DNA of 64,000 nt from Sphingomonas sp. PP-CE-1A-559 (GTDB lineage: Bacteria; Pseudomonadota; Alphaproteobacteria; Sphingomonadales; Sphingomonadaceae): positions 124,001-188,000 of the forward strand of contig NZ_SLYA01000003.1 of NCBI RefSeq assembly GCF_004340965.1, written 5' to 3'. Each line of letters opens with the position of its first letter. Position 1 is the stretch's first letter. The notes beneath the pieces were generated by a model that did no database searches, was not told where the DNA came from, and worked only from the letters and a program-made list of their open reading frames with translations. Made by a program: the position numbers and the translations under genes. Below are positions 19,105-28,203 of the stretch, in pieces.

Positions 19105-19896
19105 TTAACCCCGCACCCGATCGATCAGCGCCATCGCCGCATGGGGGGCACGAACCTTCGCGCCGTTGATGAAGAACACGAACGTCTCTCGCGGCGTCTT
19201 CGCCGGCGCGGTGTCCTCGACATAGGGCAAACCCTCGGGTCGTCCGCCGGCTGCCCAGGTCTTCGCCTTGTCCGCCCATTCGTCCAGCGCGGTCGGCGCG
19301 TAGCCGGCGACGAAGCGCTCCTCGGCATCCTCCAGTCGCGTATAAACGAAGTCGCCGGTCACGTCGGCGATCGCGGGATATTCGGCCGACTGCGCGAAGA
19401 CGATCGCGACGCCGGCGTCGCGGCACATCGCCACGAACTCCGGCACCGCGAAACTCTCGTGACGAACCTGTATCGCATGGCGCAGCGCGAGCCCGTCCTG
19501 CTTGGCGGGCAACAGCTTGAGGAATGCGGCGAAATCGTCGGCGTCGAATTTCTTGGTCGCCATGAACTGCCACAGGATCGGCCCGAGCCGGTCGCCGAGC
19601 TCGACGATCCCCTGCCCGGTGAACTTGGCGATCGACTCCCCCGCCTCGGCCAGCACCTTCCGGTTGGTGCAATAGCGCGACGCCTTGAGCGCAAACACGA
19701 ACCCGTCGGGCACCGCCTTCGCCCAGGATGCGAACGTCGCGGGCTTCTGGCTGCCATAATAGGTGCCGTTGATCTCGATCGCGGTGACGTGCTCGGCGGC
19801 ATAGTCGAGCTCGCGCTTCTGCGGCCATTTCTCCGGATAGAAGGTCCCGCGCCACGGCTCGTAGGTCCAGCCGCCAATACCGATTCTGATGGTCAT
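19105..19896 (-). CDS. DUF72 (YecE-like) domain protein
   Basis: A 263-residue protein with a TIM-barrel-like DUF72 fold. Family motifs are IRIGIGGWTYEPWRGTFYP at the N-terminus, EINGTYYGSQ, FALKASRYCTNRK, GPILWQF and RHESF. The biochemical function of the family is not established. The start at the ATG at 19896 begins exactly at the first conserved strand; the longer open frame upstream is not coding because it overlaps the Crp-type regulator. Confidence 0.9.
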   Translation of the reverse strand: MTIRIGIGGWTYEPWRGTFYPEKWPQKRELDYAAEHVTAIEINGTYYGSQKPATFASWAKAVPDGFVFALKASRYCTNRKVLAEAGESIAKFTGQGIVELGDRLGPILWQFMATKKFDADDFAAFLKLLPAKQDGLALRHAIQVRHESFAVPEFVAMCRDAGVAIVFAQSAEYPAIADVTGDFVYTRLEDAEERFVAGYAPTALDEWADKAKTWAAGGRPEGLPYVEDTAPAKTPRETFVFFINGAKVRAPHAAMALIDRVRG

Positions 19897-19937
19897 GGGC
19901 GGGAGTGTAGCGCGCGGGAGAAGCGCTTGGCGATGCC

Positions 19938-20603
19938 CTATTCGGTGATGACGCCACGCAGCCCCGGCAGGTCGAGAATACGGACCTGCGCATAGGCCAC
20001 CGCGACCAGGCCATCGCGCTCGAACCGCTTCAGATGCCGGTTGAGCGTCTGGCGCGCGATACCGACGACGCCGGCGAGCTCCTCCTGACGGATCGTGATC
20101 CGACCATCCCCCGCCTGCGACGCGCGCATCAGCGCCTGCGCCAGTCGCACGCGGATCGACTGCCCGACGCTCTGCGCGATGAACCGCAAGGCGGTGCGCT
20201 GATGTGCGCACACCAGCAGCCCGAGATCGCGGTAAAGCTCCGGGTCCGCCGCCGCCGCCCGCGCGAACGCCGCCACCGGCACATGAAGCAGTCGCGCCGT
20301 GCCGAACGCCGTCGCGTCGTGCGGCCTCGGATGCCCGTCGAGCGTCGACAATTCCCCGAACCATGTTCCCGGCCGCACGATCAGCGCGAGCAGTTCGGCA
20401 CCATTGGCGGACAAGCCCTTCAACCGGACCTGCCCGTCCAGCACCGCCCACAATCCGTTCGGGGGATCGCCCGAGCCGTAGATCCGCGCGCCGTTCTCCA
20501 GCACCTCGACTCGCGCCTCCTGCAACAGGCGCTCGCGACGGCCCGCCGGTATCGCGCCGAACCAGCTGTCGGTGGCCAGTATCGCGTGATCCGGATCGTG
20601 CAT
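19938..20603 (-). CDS. Crp/Fnr family transcriptional regulator
   Basis: A 221-residue regulator. An N-terminal cyclic-nucleotide-type barrel (about 20-135) contains PGTWFGELSTLDG, but the Arg-Ser pair that binds the cAMP phosphate in Crp is not evident (the region reads HPRPHDATAF), so the ligand is uncertain. There are no Fnr-type cysteines. A long helix is followed by a winged helix-turn-helix, EELAGVVGIARQTLNRHLKRF. It diverges from an aldolase gene, with palindromes between the two (20631-20656). Confidence 0.9.
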   Translation of the reverse strand: MHDPDHAILATDSWFGAIPAGRRERLLQEARVEVLENGARIYGSGDPPNGLWAVLDGQVRLKGLSANGAELLALIVRPGTWFGELSTLDGHPRPHDATAFGTARLLHVPVAAFARAAAADPELYRDLGLLVCAHQRTALRFIAQSVGQSIRVRLAQALMRASQAGDGRITIRQEELAGVVGIARQTLNRHLKRFERDGLVAVAYAQVRILDLPGLRGVITE

Positions 20604-20630
20604 CGCGCAAGGCTAGGCGAAATTTCGAGA

Positions 20631-20656
20631 TTGTCACCATCGAGACAAAGTTTGTC
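20631..20656. promoter_or_regulatory. Candidate operator: overlapping palindromes between divergent genes
   Basis: TTGTC (20631-20635) and GACAA (20644-20648) form an inverted repeat with an 8-base spacer. GACAAA-G-TTTGTC (20644-20656) is a second, perfect palindrome sharing an arm. They lie between the Crp-type regulator and the aldolase gene, where an autoregulated Crp/Fnr site would be expected. Binding is inferred. Confidence 0.5.
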
Positions 20657-20698
20657 GAAGGCCGGTCGTACAAGGGGCCAAACATAAGGAGGCGGATA

Positions 20699-21496
20699 AT
20701 GGCAACGGCATTGAAGGCGATGGAACCGGCGGCAGCGGCAACGACGATCAAGGACCAGGTGTCGGCCGAGGAATGGGCGCTGCGCGTCGATCTCGCCGCC
20801 GCTTACCGGCTGGTCGCGCTGTACGGCTGGGACGATCTGATCTTCACGCATCTGTCCGCGCGGGTACCCGGTCCCGAGCATCATTTCCTGATCAACCCGT
20901 ACACGCACATGTTCGAGGAGATCACCGCGTCGTCGCTGGTCAAGATCGACGTCGACGGCAACAAGGTCATGGACACCCCTGCCCCGGTCAACCGCGCGGG
21001 CTTCGTGATCCACTCGGCGGTCCACGCCGCGCGCCACGACGCGGTCGCGGTGCTGCATCTCCACACCCCGCACGGCCAGGCGGTGTCGGCGATGGCCGAG
21101 GGGCTGCTCCCGCATACGCAGACCGCGATGATCGCCGGGCACGACGTCGCCTATCACGACTTCGAGGGCATCGCGACGGAACTGGAGGAGCGCGAGCGGC
21201 TGGTGCAGGATCTCGGTACCAAGAACGCGATGATCCTGCGCAACCACGGCACGCTGACGGTGGGTGAATCGGTACCCCAGGCGTTCCTGCGAATGTATTT
21301 CCTCGAACGCGCCTGCGAGGCACAGGTCCTGATGCTGAGCGCGGGTCGCGAGAATCTGAACAACCCGAACCAGGGCGTCGCCGAAAAGGTCGAGGGCCAA
21401 TCGAGCGCGACAGGCATGCGCATGCTCGCCGACGGGCTCGCTTGGCCCGCGCTGTTGCGCAAGCTCGACCGCGTCAATCCGGGCTATCGGGACTGA
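20699..21496 (+). CDS. Class II aldolase/adducin family protein
   Basis: A 265-residue protein of the zinc-dependent class II aldolase/adducin fold. Likely metal ligands are His120 and His122 (VLHLHTPHG) and His183 (RNHGTLTVG). The substrate is unknown; adducin-like members of this length are widespread in sphingomonads. A strong AAGGAGG site just before the ATG at 20699 fixes the start and excludes the long upstream open frame. It is followed after 26 bases by a hydroxy-acid oxidase gene, probably one operon. Confidence 0.88.
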   Translation: MATALKAMEPAAAATTIKDQVSAEEWALRVDLAAAYRLVALYGWDDLIFTHLSARVPGPEHHFLINPYTHMFEEITASSLVKIDVDGNKVMDTPAPVNRAGFVIHSAVHAARHDAVAVLHLHTPHGQAVSAMAEGLLPHTQTAMIAGHDVAYHDFEGIATELEERERLVQDLGTKNAMILRNHGTLTVGESVPQAFLRMYFLERACEAQVLMLSAGRENLNNPNQGVAEKVEGQSSATGMRMLADGLAWPALLRKLDRVNPGYRD

Positions 21497-21522
21497 TCGC
21501 AACCAGCTTCGGAGGGCGACGC

Positions 21523-22689
21523 ATGCCGCATTACGGCGATTACCAGAACGAGATCTATTTCGCCGGGCTCGCCGGTGTCGCCCCGAAGGTCCCGGTCGAT
21601 TTCGCATCGCTGGAGGCTCGGGCGGCAGCGGCCTTGCCACCGTCGGTGCTCGGCTATCTGCAGGGCGGGTGCGGCGACGAGTTCACGCAGCGCCAGAATG
21701 CCGACGCGTTCCGGCACTGGGGCATGACCCCGCGGATGATGGTCGATGCCACGCGCCGCGACCTGTCGATCGACCTGTTCGGGATGACTCTGCCCAGCCC
21801 GATCTTCATGAGCCCGGTCGGGATCAACGGCCTCTGCACGCAGGACGGCCACGGCGATCTCGCCGCCGCGCGGGCCGCCGCGCTGACCGGCGTCCCGCTG
21901 ATCCAGTCGACGCTGTCGAACGATCCGCTCGAAGACGTCGCCGCGGCGATGGGCGACACGCCCGGCTTCTTCCAGCTCTACACTCCGAAGGACAAGCCGC
22001 TCGCCGAGAGCCTCGTCCACCGCGCCGAAGCGGCCGGATACAAGGCGATCGTCGTCACGCTCGACACGTGGGTGACCGGCTGGCGCCCGCGCGACTTGAA
22101 CGTCGCGAACTTCCCGCAACTGCGCGGCCACGTGCTGGAGAATTATTTCAGCGACCCGGTCTTCCGCGCGATGCTTGCCAAGCCCCCGCGCGAGGATTTG
22201 CCCGCGGCGGTGCGGCAATGGGCCGGGACGTTCGGCAAGGTGCTGACGTGGGACGACATGCCGTGGCTGCGGTCGATGACCAAGCTGCCGATCGTTCTGA
22301 AGGGGATCTGCCATCCCGACGACGCGCGGCGCGCGATCGATCTGGGGGCGGACGCGATCTACTGCTCGAACCACGGCGGACGCCAGGCGAATGGCGGGAT
22401 CGCTGCGATCGACATGCTGCCAGCGGTGGTCGCGGCGAGCGGGAAGGTGCCGGTGCTGTTCGATTCGGGCGTCCGGTCGGGCAGCGACGTCGTCAAGGCG
22501 CTCGCACTCGGCGCCACCGCGGTCGGGATCGGTCGGCCCTACACCTACGGCCTCGCGCTCGACGGCGCGAACGGCGCGGCGCATGTGCTGAAATGCATCC
22601 TCGCCGAAGCCGACCTGCTGATGGCGGTGAACGGCTACCCGACGCTCGCCGCCGTCCGGGAGGCCGGCGCGACGCGGACGGGGTACTGA
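21523..22689 (+). CDS. FMN-dependent alpha-hydroxy-acid oxidase (lactate oxidase/monooxygenase type)
   Basis: A 388-residue TIM-barrel flavoprotein. The active-site signature SNHGGRQ is present, with the catalytic base His284 and Arg287. FMN-binding segments include SPVGINGL, QLYTPKD, LKGICHPDDA, and FDSGVRSGSDVVKALALGA. It most resembles lactate 2-monooxygenase-like enzymes, but the side-chain specificity is not certain. The ATG follows GGAGG. It is probably cotranscribed with the class II aldolase-like gene and controlled by the divergent Crp-type regulator. Confidence 0.88.
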   Translation: MPHYGDYQNEIYFAGLAGVAPKVPVDFASLEARAAAALPPSVLGYLQGGCGDEFTQRQNADAFRHWGMTPRMMVDATRRDLSIDLFGMTLPSPIFMSPVGINGLCTQDGHGDLAAARAAALTGVPLIQSTLSNDPLEDVAAAMGDTPGFFQLYTPKDKPLAESLVHRAEAAGYKAIVVTLDTWVTGWRPRDLNVANFPQLRGHVLENYFSDPVFRAMLAKPPREDLPAAVRQWAGTFGKVLTWDDMPWLRSMTKLPIVLKGICHPDDARRAIDLGADAIYCSNHGGRQANGGIAAIDMLPAVVAASGKVPVLFDSGVRSGSDVVKALALGATAVGIGRPYTYGLALDGANGAAHVLKCILAEADLLMAVNGYPTLAAVREAGATRTGY

Positions 22690-22699
22690 AGCAAGACGA

Positions 22700-22885
22700 T
22701 CAGGCGGCGGTCTCGTCGAGCCGGCGGGCTTCTTCGACCAGCATCACGGGCACGCCATCGCGGATCGGGTAAGCGAGCCCGGCAGCGTCCGAAATCAGTT
22801 CCTGCGCGGCCTCGTCATAGCGAAGCGGCGTGCGCGTCATCGGACAGACGAGGCGTTCGAGCAGCCAGGGGTCGAGCCCGCTCAC
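22700..22885 (-). CDS. Trm112 family protein
   Basis: A 61-residue protein with the short bacterial Trm112/UPF0434 pattern: [35 protein letters not shown]. Only one cysteine is present, so it does not bind zinc as eukaryotic Trm112 does. The eukaryotic homologue supports methyltransferases; the bacterial role is unclear. The start is GTG, overlapping the stop of the LON-domain gene (GTGA). It is the third gene of a tightly coupled minus-strand operon. Confidence 0.88.
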   Translation of the reverse strand: MSGLDPWLLERLVCPMTRTPLRYDEAAQELISDAAGLAYPIRDGVPVMLVEEARRLDETAA

Positions 22886-23523
22886 TGCAGCGTCACCGAT
22901 TCGTCGCCGTCGTGGCGGCCGAAGAACTGCATCAGCTGGATGATCAGTTCGGCACGCTGCTCGATGTCCGGCGCCTCGAGCAACGCCTGCTTCGCCGCCG
23001 CATCGAACGGCGCGATCTGAGCGATGCCGTTGACCAGGCTCTCGTCGTCGAGCCGTCCGACCGCATCCCAATCCACCGCATAGCCCTGCATGTCGGCGAA
23101 ACGACGCGACTCCAGTTCCAGCGACGAGCGCCGCCCGAGCGACAGCGCGTCGTCCTCGATCAACGGCAGCAATTCCGCCTCGACCTGACGGAATGCGGTC
23201 GTCACGTCCAACTCGCGGACGATCCGGAACAGCGCGATGCCTTCCAGCACGACGTTATAACGCCCGTCGTCGAGCGCCTCGACTTCGGCGATCTTGCCGA
23301 CGCAGCCGATGTCGTACAGCGCGTCCGCATCGTCATGCGGTCCGCCCCGCGGCTGGATCATCCCGATCCGCCGATCGCGCGCCATCGCATCGCTGATCAT
23401 CGCCCGATAGCGCGGCTCGAACATGTGCAGCGGCAGGTGCATGCCGGGGAACAGCAGCGCCCCCGGCAACGGGAAGATCGACAGTCGCGTGGTGGCGCGC
23501 GGAGGAGCGGACTCGGTGGTCAT
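22882..23523 (-). CDS. LON substrate-binding domain protein
   Basis: A 213-residue protein containing only the Lon N-terminal (PUA-like) substrate-binding domain: [40 protein letters not shown] and [14 protein letters not shown]. It has no ATPase or protease domain. Such proteins may act as peptide-binding adaptors, which is unproven. The ATG at 23523 overlaps the stop of the thioredoxin-TPR gene. It is coupled to the Trm112-like gene downstream. Confidence 0.93.
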   Translation of the reverse strand: MTTESAPPRATTRLSIFPLPGALLFPGMHLPLHMFEPRYRAMISDAMARDRRIGMIQPRGGPHDDADALYDIGCVGKIAEVEALDDGRYNVVLEGIALFRIVRELDVTTAFRQVEAELLPLIEDDALSLGRRSSLELESRRFADMQGYAVDWDAVGRLDDESLVNGIAQIAPFDAAAKQALLEAPDIEQRAELIIQLMQFFGRHDGDESVTLQ

Positions 23524-24437
23524 CCGAACAGGATCGCAGACAGGCGGCGTCGCTGTCCAGACACCCACGGGTCTTCGAGCCCGACGACCTCGAACAATTT
23601 CAGCAACTGCGTCCGTGCCGCGCCCTCGTTCCAGTCGCGCTCGGTGGCGATGATACCGAGAAACGTGTCGGCTGCGGCATCACGGTCGTTCGCCGCCATC
23701 TGGCCGTTAGCGAGCGCGAACCGGGCCTGCAGGTCGTCCGGGTTCGCTTCGACTGCTGCGAGCAGCGGCGACAGATCCTCGACCGGGGGCGCCGACTGCG
23801 CGAGTGCAAGTGCCGCCTGCGCGCGCGTAATCGCCGGATCCTTGGCGATCGCCGGATCGAGGTTCGCCAGCCAGTCCGTCGCCTCGTCGAGCTGCCCGGT
23901 CGCGACCAGCGCGCGGACGAAGCCGGCATGGACCTGCGGATGCTCGGGCGCGATCTCGGCGATCTCGCGGAAGATGCCCAGTGCGCGCTCGCCGTCATTG
24001 GCCGCGAGCGCCTCTTCACCGATCGCGATCAACGGCTCGACGTCGGGCGCAGCGTCGGTTGCGCCGGCTTCGATCGGCAGCTGCTTCAGCAACTGGTCGA
24101 GGATCACCCGCAGCTGCGATTCGGTGCGCGCACTGGTCATGTCGGCGACCAGCTGGCCCTGGAACATCGCATAGACGGTCGGGATCGACTTGATCTGGAA
24201 TTGCGCGGCGATGAACTGGTTCTTGTCGGTATCGACCTTCGCCAGCACGACGCCCTTGTCGGCATAATCCGCCGCGACCTTCTCCAGCGTTGGCGTCAGC
24301 GCCTTGCACGGCCCGCACCATTCCGCCCAGAAATCGATGATCACGAGGCTCGTCATCGACGGTTCGACGACATCGCGACGGAACGCCTCGACGGCGTCCT
24401 TCTCCGCGGGGGACATTCCAAGCGTGGCCAAGTTCAA
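23520..24437 (-). CDS. Thioredoxin-TPR co-chaperone (YbbN/CnoX-like)
   Basis: A protein of about 305 residues. An N-terminal thioredoxin domain (about 10-120) has the complete active site WCGPCK, so it may be redox-active. It is followed by tetratricopeptide-like repeats (about 130-280). YbbN/CnoX proteins guard unfolded proteins and cooperate with chaperones. The longest start is TTG at 24437, with an ATG seven codons later at 24416; the choice is uncertain. It is the first gene of the thioredoxin, LON-domain, Trm112 operon. Confidence 0.88.
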   Translation of the reverse strand: MNLATLGMSPAEKDAVEAFRRDVVEPSMTSLVIIDFWAEWCGPCKALTPTLEKVAADYADKGVVLAKVDTDKNQFIAAQFQIKSIPTVYAMFQGQLVADMTSARTESQLRVILDQLLKQLPIEAGATDAAPDVEPLIAIGEEALAANDGERALGIFREIAEIAPEHPQVHAGFVRALVATGQLDEATDWLANLDPAIAKDPAITRAQAALALAQSAPPVEDLSPLLAAVEANPDDLQARFALANGQMAANDRDAAADTFLGIIATERDWNEGAARTQLLKLFEVVGLEDPWVSGQRRRLSAILFG

Positions 24438-24857
24438 CTCCCGTGTAATCCAGACGCGCTATCTGGGGCGCGCCCGCGGCGAATGCCACCTTTAGGATGG
24501 ATGGGCATGCACGACAAACGTGCCTTGGTATTCGGCTCGCGCGTCGAGGCGTCATTTGTCTTGCTTGCGGTTCCGACATCCATGGGTGCGCATGGGCATA
24601 GATACGACCTTGCGAGACGGTGCCCCCGAATTGGCCAGCATTTCCATCTTCAGACAAGCCACCTCCCCGGCGAAGGCCGGGGTCCAGTTGGAAAGGTCGC
24701 AGTTACGAAGCGCAGCCTTTATCAGCAGCGTTTCCCAACTGGACCCCGGCTTCCGCCGGGGAGGTGCCTTCATTCGGAGGGAGGTAGGCGCCAAACCGGT
24801 CCGGGTGACAGAGCGTTCGGCGATGTTGGGCACCACACCAACAAGCGCCGATAAACC
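24438..24857. other. Intergenic region without a supported gene
   Basis: This 420-base gap separates the thioredoxin-TPR gene start from the dnaE2 stop. Its middle is occupied by the inverted repeat at 24661-24765. The open frames crossing it run through the repeat and show no family features, so I call no gene. Confidence 0.6.
24661..24765. repeat. Large intergenic inverted repeat, family D
   Basis: Arms of about 34 bases (24661-24694 and 24731-24765) pair almost fully: ACCTCCCCGGCGAAGGCCGG and GGTCCAGTTGGGAAA-like segments against their complements. The loop is about 36 bases. It lies 3' of dnaE2. Confidence 0.85.
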
Positions 24858-27800
24858 TCAATGAAAGTCACGCGATTTGGGGAGAACACGCACATCCCGA
24901 GGATGAGTCGCCCGCGGATGATGCGCGCGCGCATCCGGACTCCGCGTCAGGACCGGCCGGATCACCTCGTCCACCCGCGCGAGCGGCGGCTCCAGCGCGT
25001 GATCCTCCGACAACAGCCGCAGCATCTCGGTGCGATCCTGCACCCGCGACGTCATCAGGTGCGTCACGCCTTCCTCGCTACGCTGGATCACGCCCTCCAG
25101 CACCATCAGCCGCGACGCCATCACCGCGCGGCGGTTCGCCTCGAAATCGCGCGCCCACATCAGCCCGTTGGTGATCCCGGTCTCATCCTCGATCGTCACG
25201 AAAATCGCATTGCCCTTGCCCGGCCGCTGGCGGACCAGGACGACGCCCGCCACCTTCGCGCGCCGACCGTCCTTGGTAGCGTTGGCCTGCGCGCTCGACA
25301 GGATCCCCTCGGCGGCAAAGCGAGCGCGGAGGAACTGCATCGGATGCGCCTTCAACGACAACCGAGTCGTCTGGTAATCCGCCGCGACTTGTTCGGACAG
25401 CGGCATCGCCGGCAGATGCGCATCGGGCTCCGCGCCAAGCTCCGGCACCTCTGCCGCCGCGAACAGCGCAAGCTGCTTGGGCGGCGTCCGACGCACATCC
25501 CACAAAGCCTCGCGCCGCTCCTTAGCCACCGATCGAAACGCATCCGCATCGGCCAGCAGGTTCATCGCCCGCTGCGGCAGGTTCGCCCGCCGTGCGAGGT
25601 CCTCGATACTAGCAAACGGCGCAGTCCGAACGCGAACGATCTCGTCGGCCCAATCCTTCCGAAACCCATCCACCTGCCGAAACCCAAGCCGCAAATCCAC
25701 ACCTCGGGCTTCAAGCGAGTTATCCCACGCGCTCGCATTCACATCGACCGGCAGCACGGTAACCCCGTGCTCGATCGCATCGCGCACCAACTGCGCCGGC
25801 GCATAAAACCCCATCGGCTGCGAATTGAGCAACGCGCAGCAGAACACCGCCGGGTGAAAGCATTTGATCCACGACGACACATACACCAGCCGCGCGAACG
25901 ACAGCGCATGACTCTCTGGAAACCCGTAGGACCCGAACCCCTCGATCTGCTTGAAACAGCGTTCGGCGAACTCTGCCTCATACCCACGAGCGACCATGCC
26001 GCCGATCAGCTTGGCCTGGAAATTGTTCATCCCTCCGACCTTGCGAAACGTTGCCATGGATTTCCGAAGTTCGTTGGCCTCATCGGGTGTGAACTTCGCC
26101 GCGACGATTGCCAGCTTCATCGCCTGTTCCTGGAACAGCGGCACGCCGTACGTCTCGCCAAGCAGCACTTCGAGTTCGTCGCTTCGGCCATGCTTGGGCG
26201 ATGGCGATGGATAAACCACCACCTCCTTCTTCGCGCGCCGCCGAAGGTACGGATGCACCATGTCGCCCTCGATCGGGCCGGGTCGAACGATCGCGACCTG
26301 CACCACCAGATCGTACAGCTTCCGCGGTCGCAGGCGGGGCAGCATGTTGATCTGCGCGCGGCTCTCGACCTGGAACACACCGATGCTGTCCCCATCGCAC
26401 AGCATGTCATAAACCTTGGAATTCTCGTCGTTGGCGATCGTCTTCAGTTCATGATCGCCGAGCCCGTGCTGTCGCATCAGATCGAAGCTCTTGCGGATGC
26501 ACGTCAGCATCCCGAGCGCGAGGATGTCGACCTTCATCAGGCCAAGGCAATCGATATCGTCCTTATCCCATTCGATGAACGTGCGGTCTTCCATCGCGCC
26601 GTTGTGAATTGGCACGATCTCGTCGAGCCGGCCCTGCGTCAGCACGAACCCACCGACATGCTGCGACAAGTGGCGCGGGAATTCGAGCAACCGTTCGACC
26701 ATGTCCTGCAACCGGGCGATTTCCGGATTGGCAACGTCGAACCCCGTTTCGGCAAACCGCCGTTCCGGGAATCGGTTCGAGAAACTGCCCCACACCGTGC
26801 TGGTCAGCCGTTGCGTGACGTCCTCTGTAAAGCCGAGCGCCTTGCCGACTTCACGCACCGTACTACGCGACCGAAAATGGATGACAGTCGCTGCGATCGC
26901 CGCGCGCTCCCGACCGTAGCGCCCATAGATATACTGCATCACTTCTTCGCGCCGCTCATGCTCGAAGTCGACGTCGATATCGGGCGGCTCGCTCCGTTCG
27001 GCCGAGACGAAGCGCGAGAACAGCAGGTCGTGCTTCATCGGATCCACCGACGTGACGCCGAGCACGTAGCATACCACCGAGTTGGCGGCCGATCCGCGCC
27101 CTTGGCACAGGATCGGCGGATCGGCGCTGCGAGCGAACCGGACGATGTCGTGGACCGTCAGGAAGTAATAGGCGTATTCCTGTTGCCGAATCAGCGCGAA
27201 CTCGTCGCGCAGCGATGCCAGCAGCTTGTCCGGCACATAGCCGTCATATTGGTCGATCGCGGATTGCCAGGCGAGATGCTCCAGCCATCCTTGAGGTTCC
27301 CAGCCTACGGGGACGGGCTCATGCGGATATTCGTATTTGAGTTCGTCGAGCGTGAAGTCGATCCGCGCGAGCAGCTTTGCCGTCTCGCCGATCGCGTGCG
27401 GCCGGTCGCGGTAAAGATGTGCGATCTCGTCCGCATCCTTCAAATGGCGTTCGCCATTGGCACCGAGCCGTTTGCCGGCTCGCTGAATCGTCGTGCCCTC
27501 GCGAATGCAGGTGACGATGTCGTGAAGCGAGCGATCGTCGGCGACTGCATAACGCACGTCATTGGTCGCCAGGATCGGCACGCGCGCCTTGACGGCGATC
27601 CGGGCAAGCCGGGTCTGGCGTCGCCGATCGCGACCGCCATGCGGCATCGTAACCCCAAGCCACACCGATCGCCGCGCCAGCGGACGGAGCGCGACAAGCG
27701 TAGCCTCGAGACTGGCATCGTTGCGGACGGGAAGCACGAAATCCTTGTGCGCGACCACCGGCCGGGCGGTGCACTCGGGCATGACGATCAACAGGATTTC

Positions 27801-28190
27801 GCCGAGATGCGCGATCAGATCGTCGAAACCGAGGATGCAGCCGCCTTTCTCGGCCCGCCGGTTGCCTAGCGTCAGCAGGCGCGTCAGCCGTCCCCATCCA
27901 GCCCGGGTCGCGGGATAAGCGACGATATCCGGCGTACCGTCGGCGAATACGAGACGCGCGCCGACCACAAGCTTGAAATCGAACGGTGGCAGGTTCGCGC
28001 CGAGCTGCCCCCGTTTTGCGCGTTCAAATGCATCATAGGCCCGGACCACGCCGGCAACCGTATTGCGATCGGCGATGCCGATACCCGCCAGTTTCAATTC
28101 GATCGCGCGACCGACGATGTCGCTGGGGTGGCTGGCGCCATCGAGAAAAGAATAATTGGTCGCCGCGACCAGTTCCGCGAACCCGGTCAT
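24858..28190 (-). CDS. dnaE2: Error-prone DNA polymerase DnaE2 (ImuC)
   Basis: A 1110-residue C-family polymerase. The N-terminal PHP domain starts FAELVAATNYSFLDGASHP. The polymerase core contains CQGRGSAANS and the catalytic acidic motif PDIDVDFEHER. A QLALF segment near the C-terminus resembles a sliding-clamp-binding motif, and an OB-fold domain follows. DnaE2 extends damaged templates during SOS mutagenesis with ImuA and ImuB. The ATG at 28190 begins at the PHP domain; the upstream frame is shadow sequence. It lies 13 bases after imuB. Confidence 0.97.
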   Translation of the reverse strand: MTGFAELVAATNYSFLDGASHPSDIVGRAIELKLAGIGIADRNTVAGVVRAYDAFERAKRGQLGANLPPFDFKLVVGARLVFADGTPDIVAYPATRAGWGRLTRLLTLGNRRAEKGGCILGFDDLIAHLGEILLIVMPECTARPVVAHKDFVLPVRNDASLEATLVALRPLARRSVWLGVTMPHGGRDRRRQTRLARIAVKARVPILATNDVRYAVADDRSLHDIVTCIREGTTIQRAGKRLGANGERHLKDADEIAHLYRDRPHAIGETAKLLARIDFTLDELKYEYPHEPVPVGWEPQGWLEHLAWQSAIDQYDGYVPDKLLASLRDEFALIRQQEYAYYFLTVHDIVRFARSADPPILCQGRGSAANSVVCYVLGVTSVDPMKHDLLFSRFVSAERSEPPDIDVDFEHERREEVMQYIYGRYGRERAAIAATVIHFRSRSTVREVGKALGFTEDVTQRLTSTVWGSFSNRFPERRFAETGFDVANPEIARLQDMVERLLEFPRHLSQHVGGFVLTQGRLDEIVPIHNGAMEDRTFIEWDKDDIDCLGLMKVDILALGMLTCIRKSFDLMRQHGLGDHELKTIANDENSKVYDMLCDGDSIGVFQVESRAQINMLPRLRPRKLYDLVVQVAIVRPGPIEGDMVHPYLRRRAKKEVVVYPSPSPKHGRSDELEVLLGETYGVPLFQEQAMKLAIVAAKFTPDEANELRKSMATFRKVGGMNNFQAKLIGGMVARGYEAEFAERCFKQIEGFGSYGFPESHALSFARLVYVSSWIKCFHPAVFCCALLNSQPMGFYAPAQLVRDAIEHGVTVLPVDVNASAWDNSLEARGVDLRLGFRQVDGFRKDWADEIVRVRTAPFASIEDLARRANLPQRAMNLLADADAFRSVAKERREALWDVRRTPPKQLALFAAAEVPELGAEPDAHLPAMPLSEQVAADYQTTRLSLKAHPMQFLRARFAAEGILSSAQANATKDGRRAKVAGVVLVRQRPGKGNAIFVTIEDETGITNGLMWARDFEANRRAVMASRLMVLEGVIQRSEEGVTHLMTSRVQDRTEMLRLLSEDHALEPPLARVDEVIRPVLTRSPDARAHHPRATHPRDVRVLPKSRDFH

Positions 28191-28203
28191 GGCGCCTCGC
28201 CGC

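Noticed and set aside
24520..24864. 114-codon frame in the dnaE2 upstream-side intergenic region
   Set aside because: It runs straight through the long inverted repeat at 24661-24765 and has no ribosome site or family resemblance.
24861..27869. 1002-codon plus-strand frame opposite dnaE2
   Set aside because: It is the antisense shadow of a gene with an unmistakable C-family polymerase sequence, and its composition is low-complexity basic.
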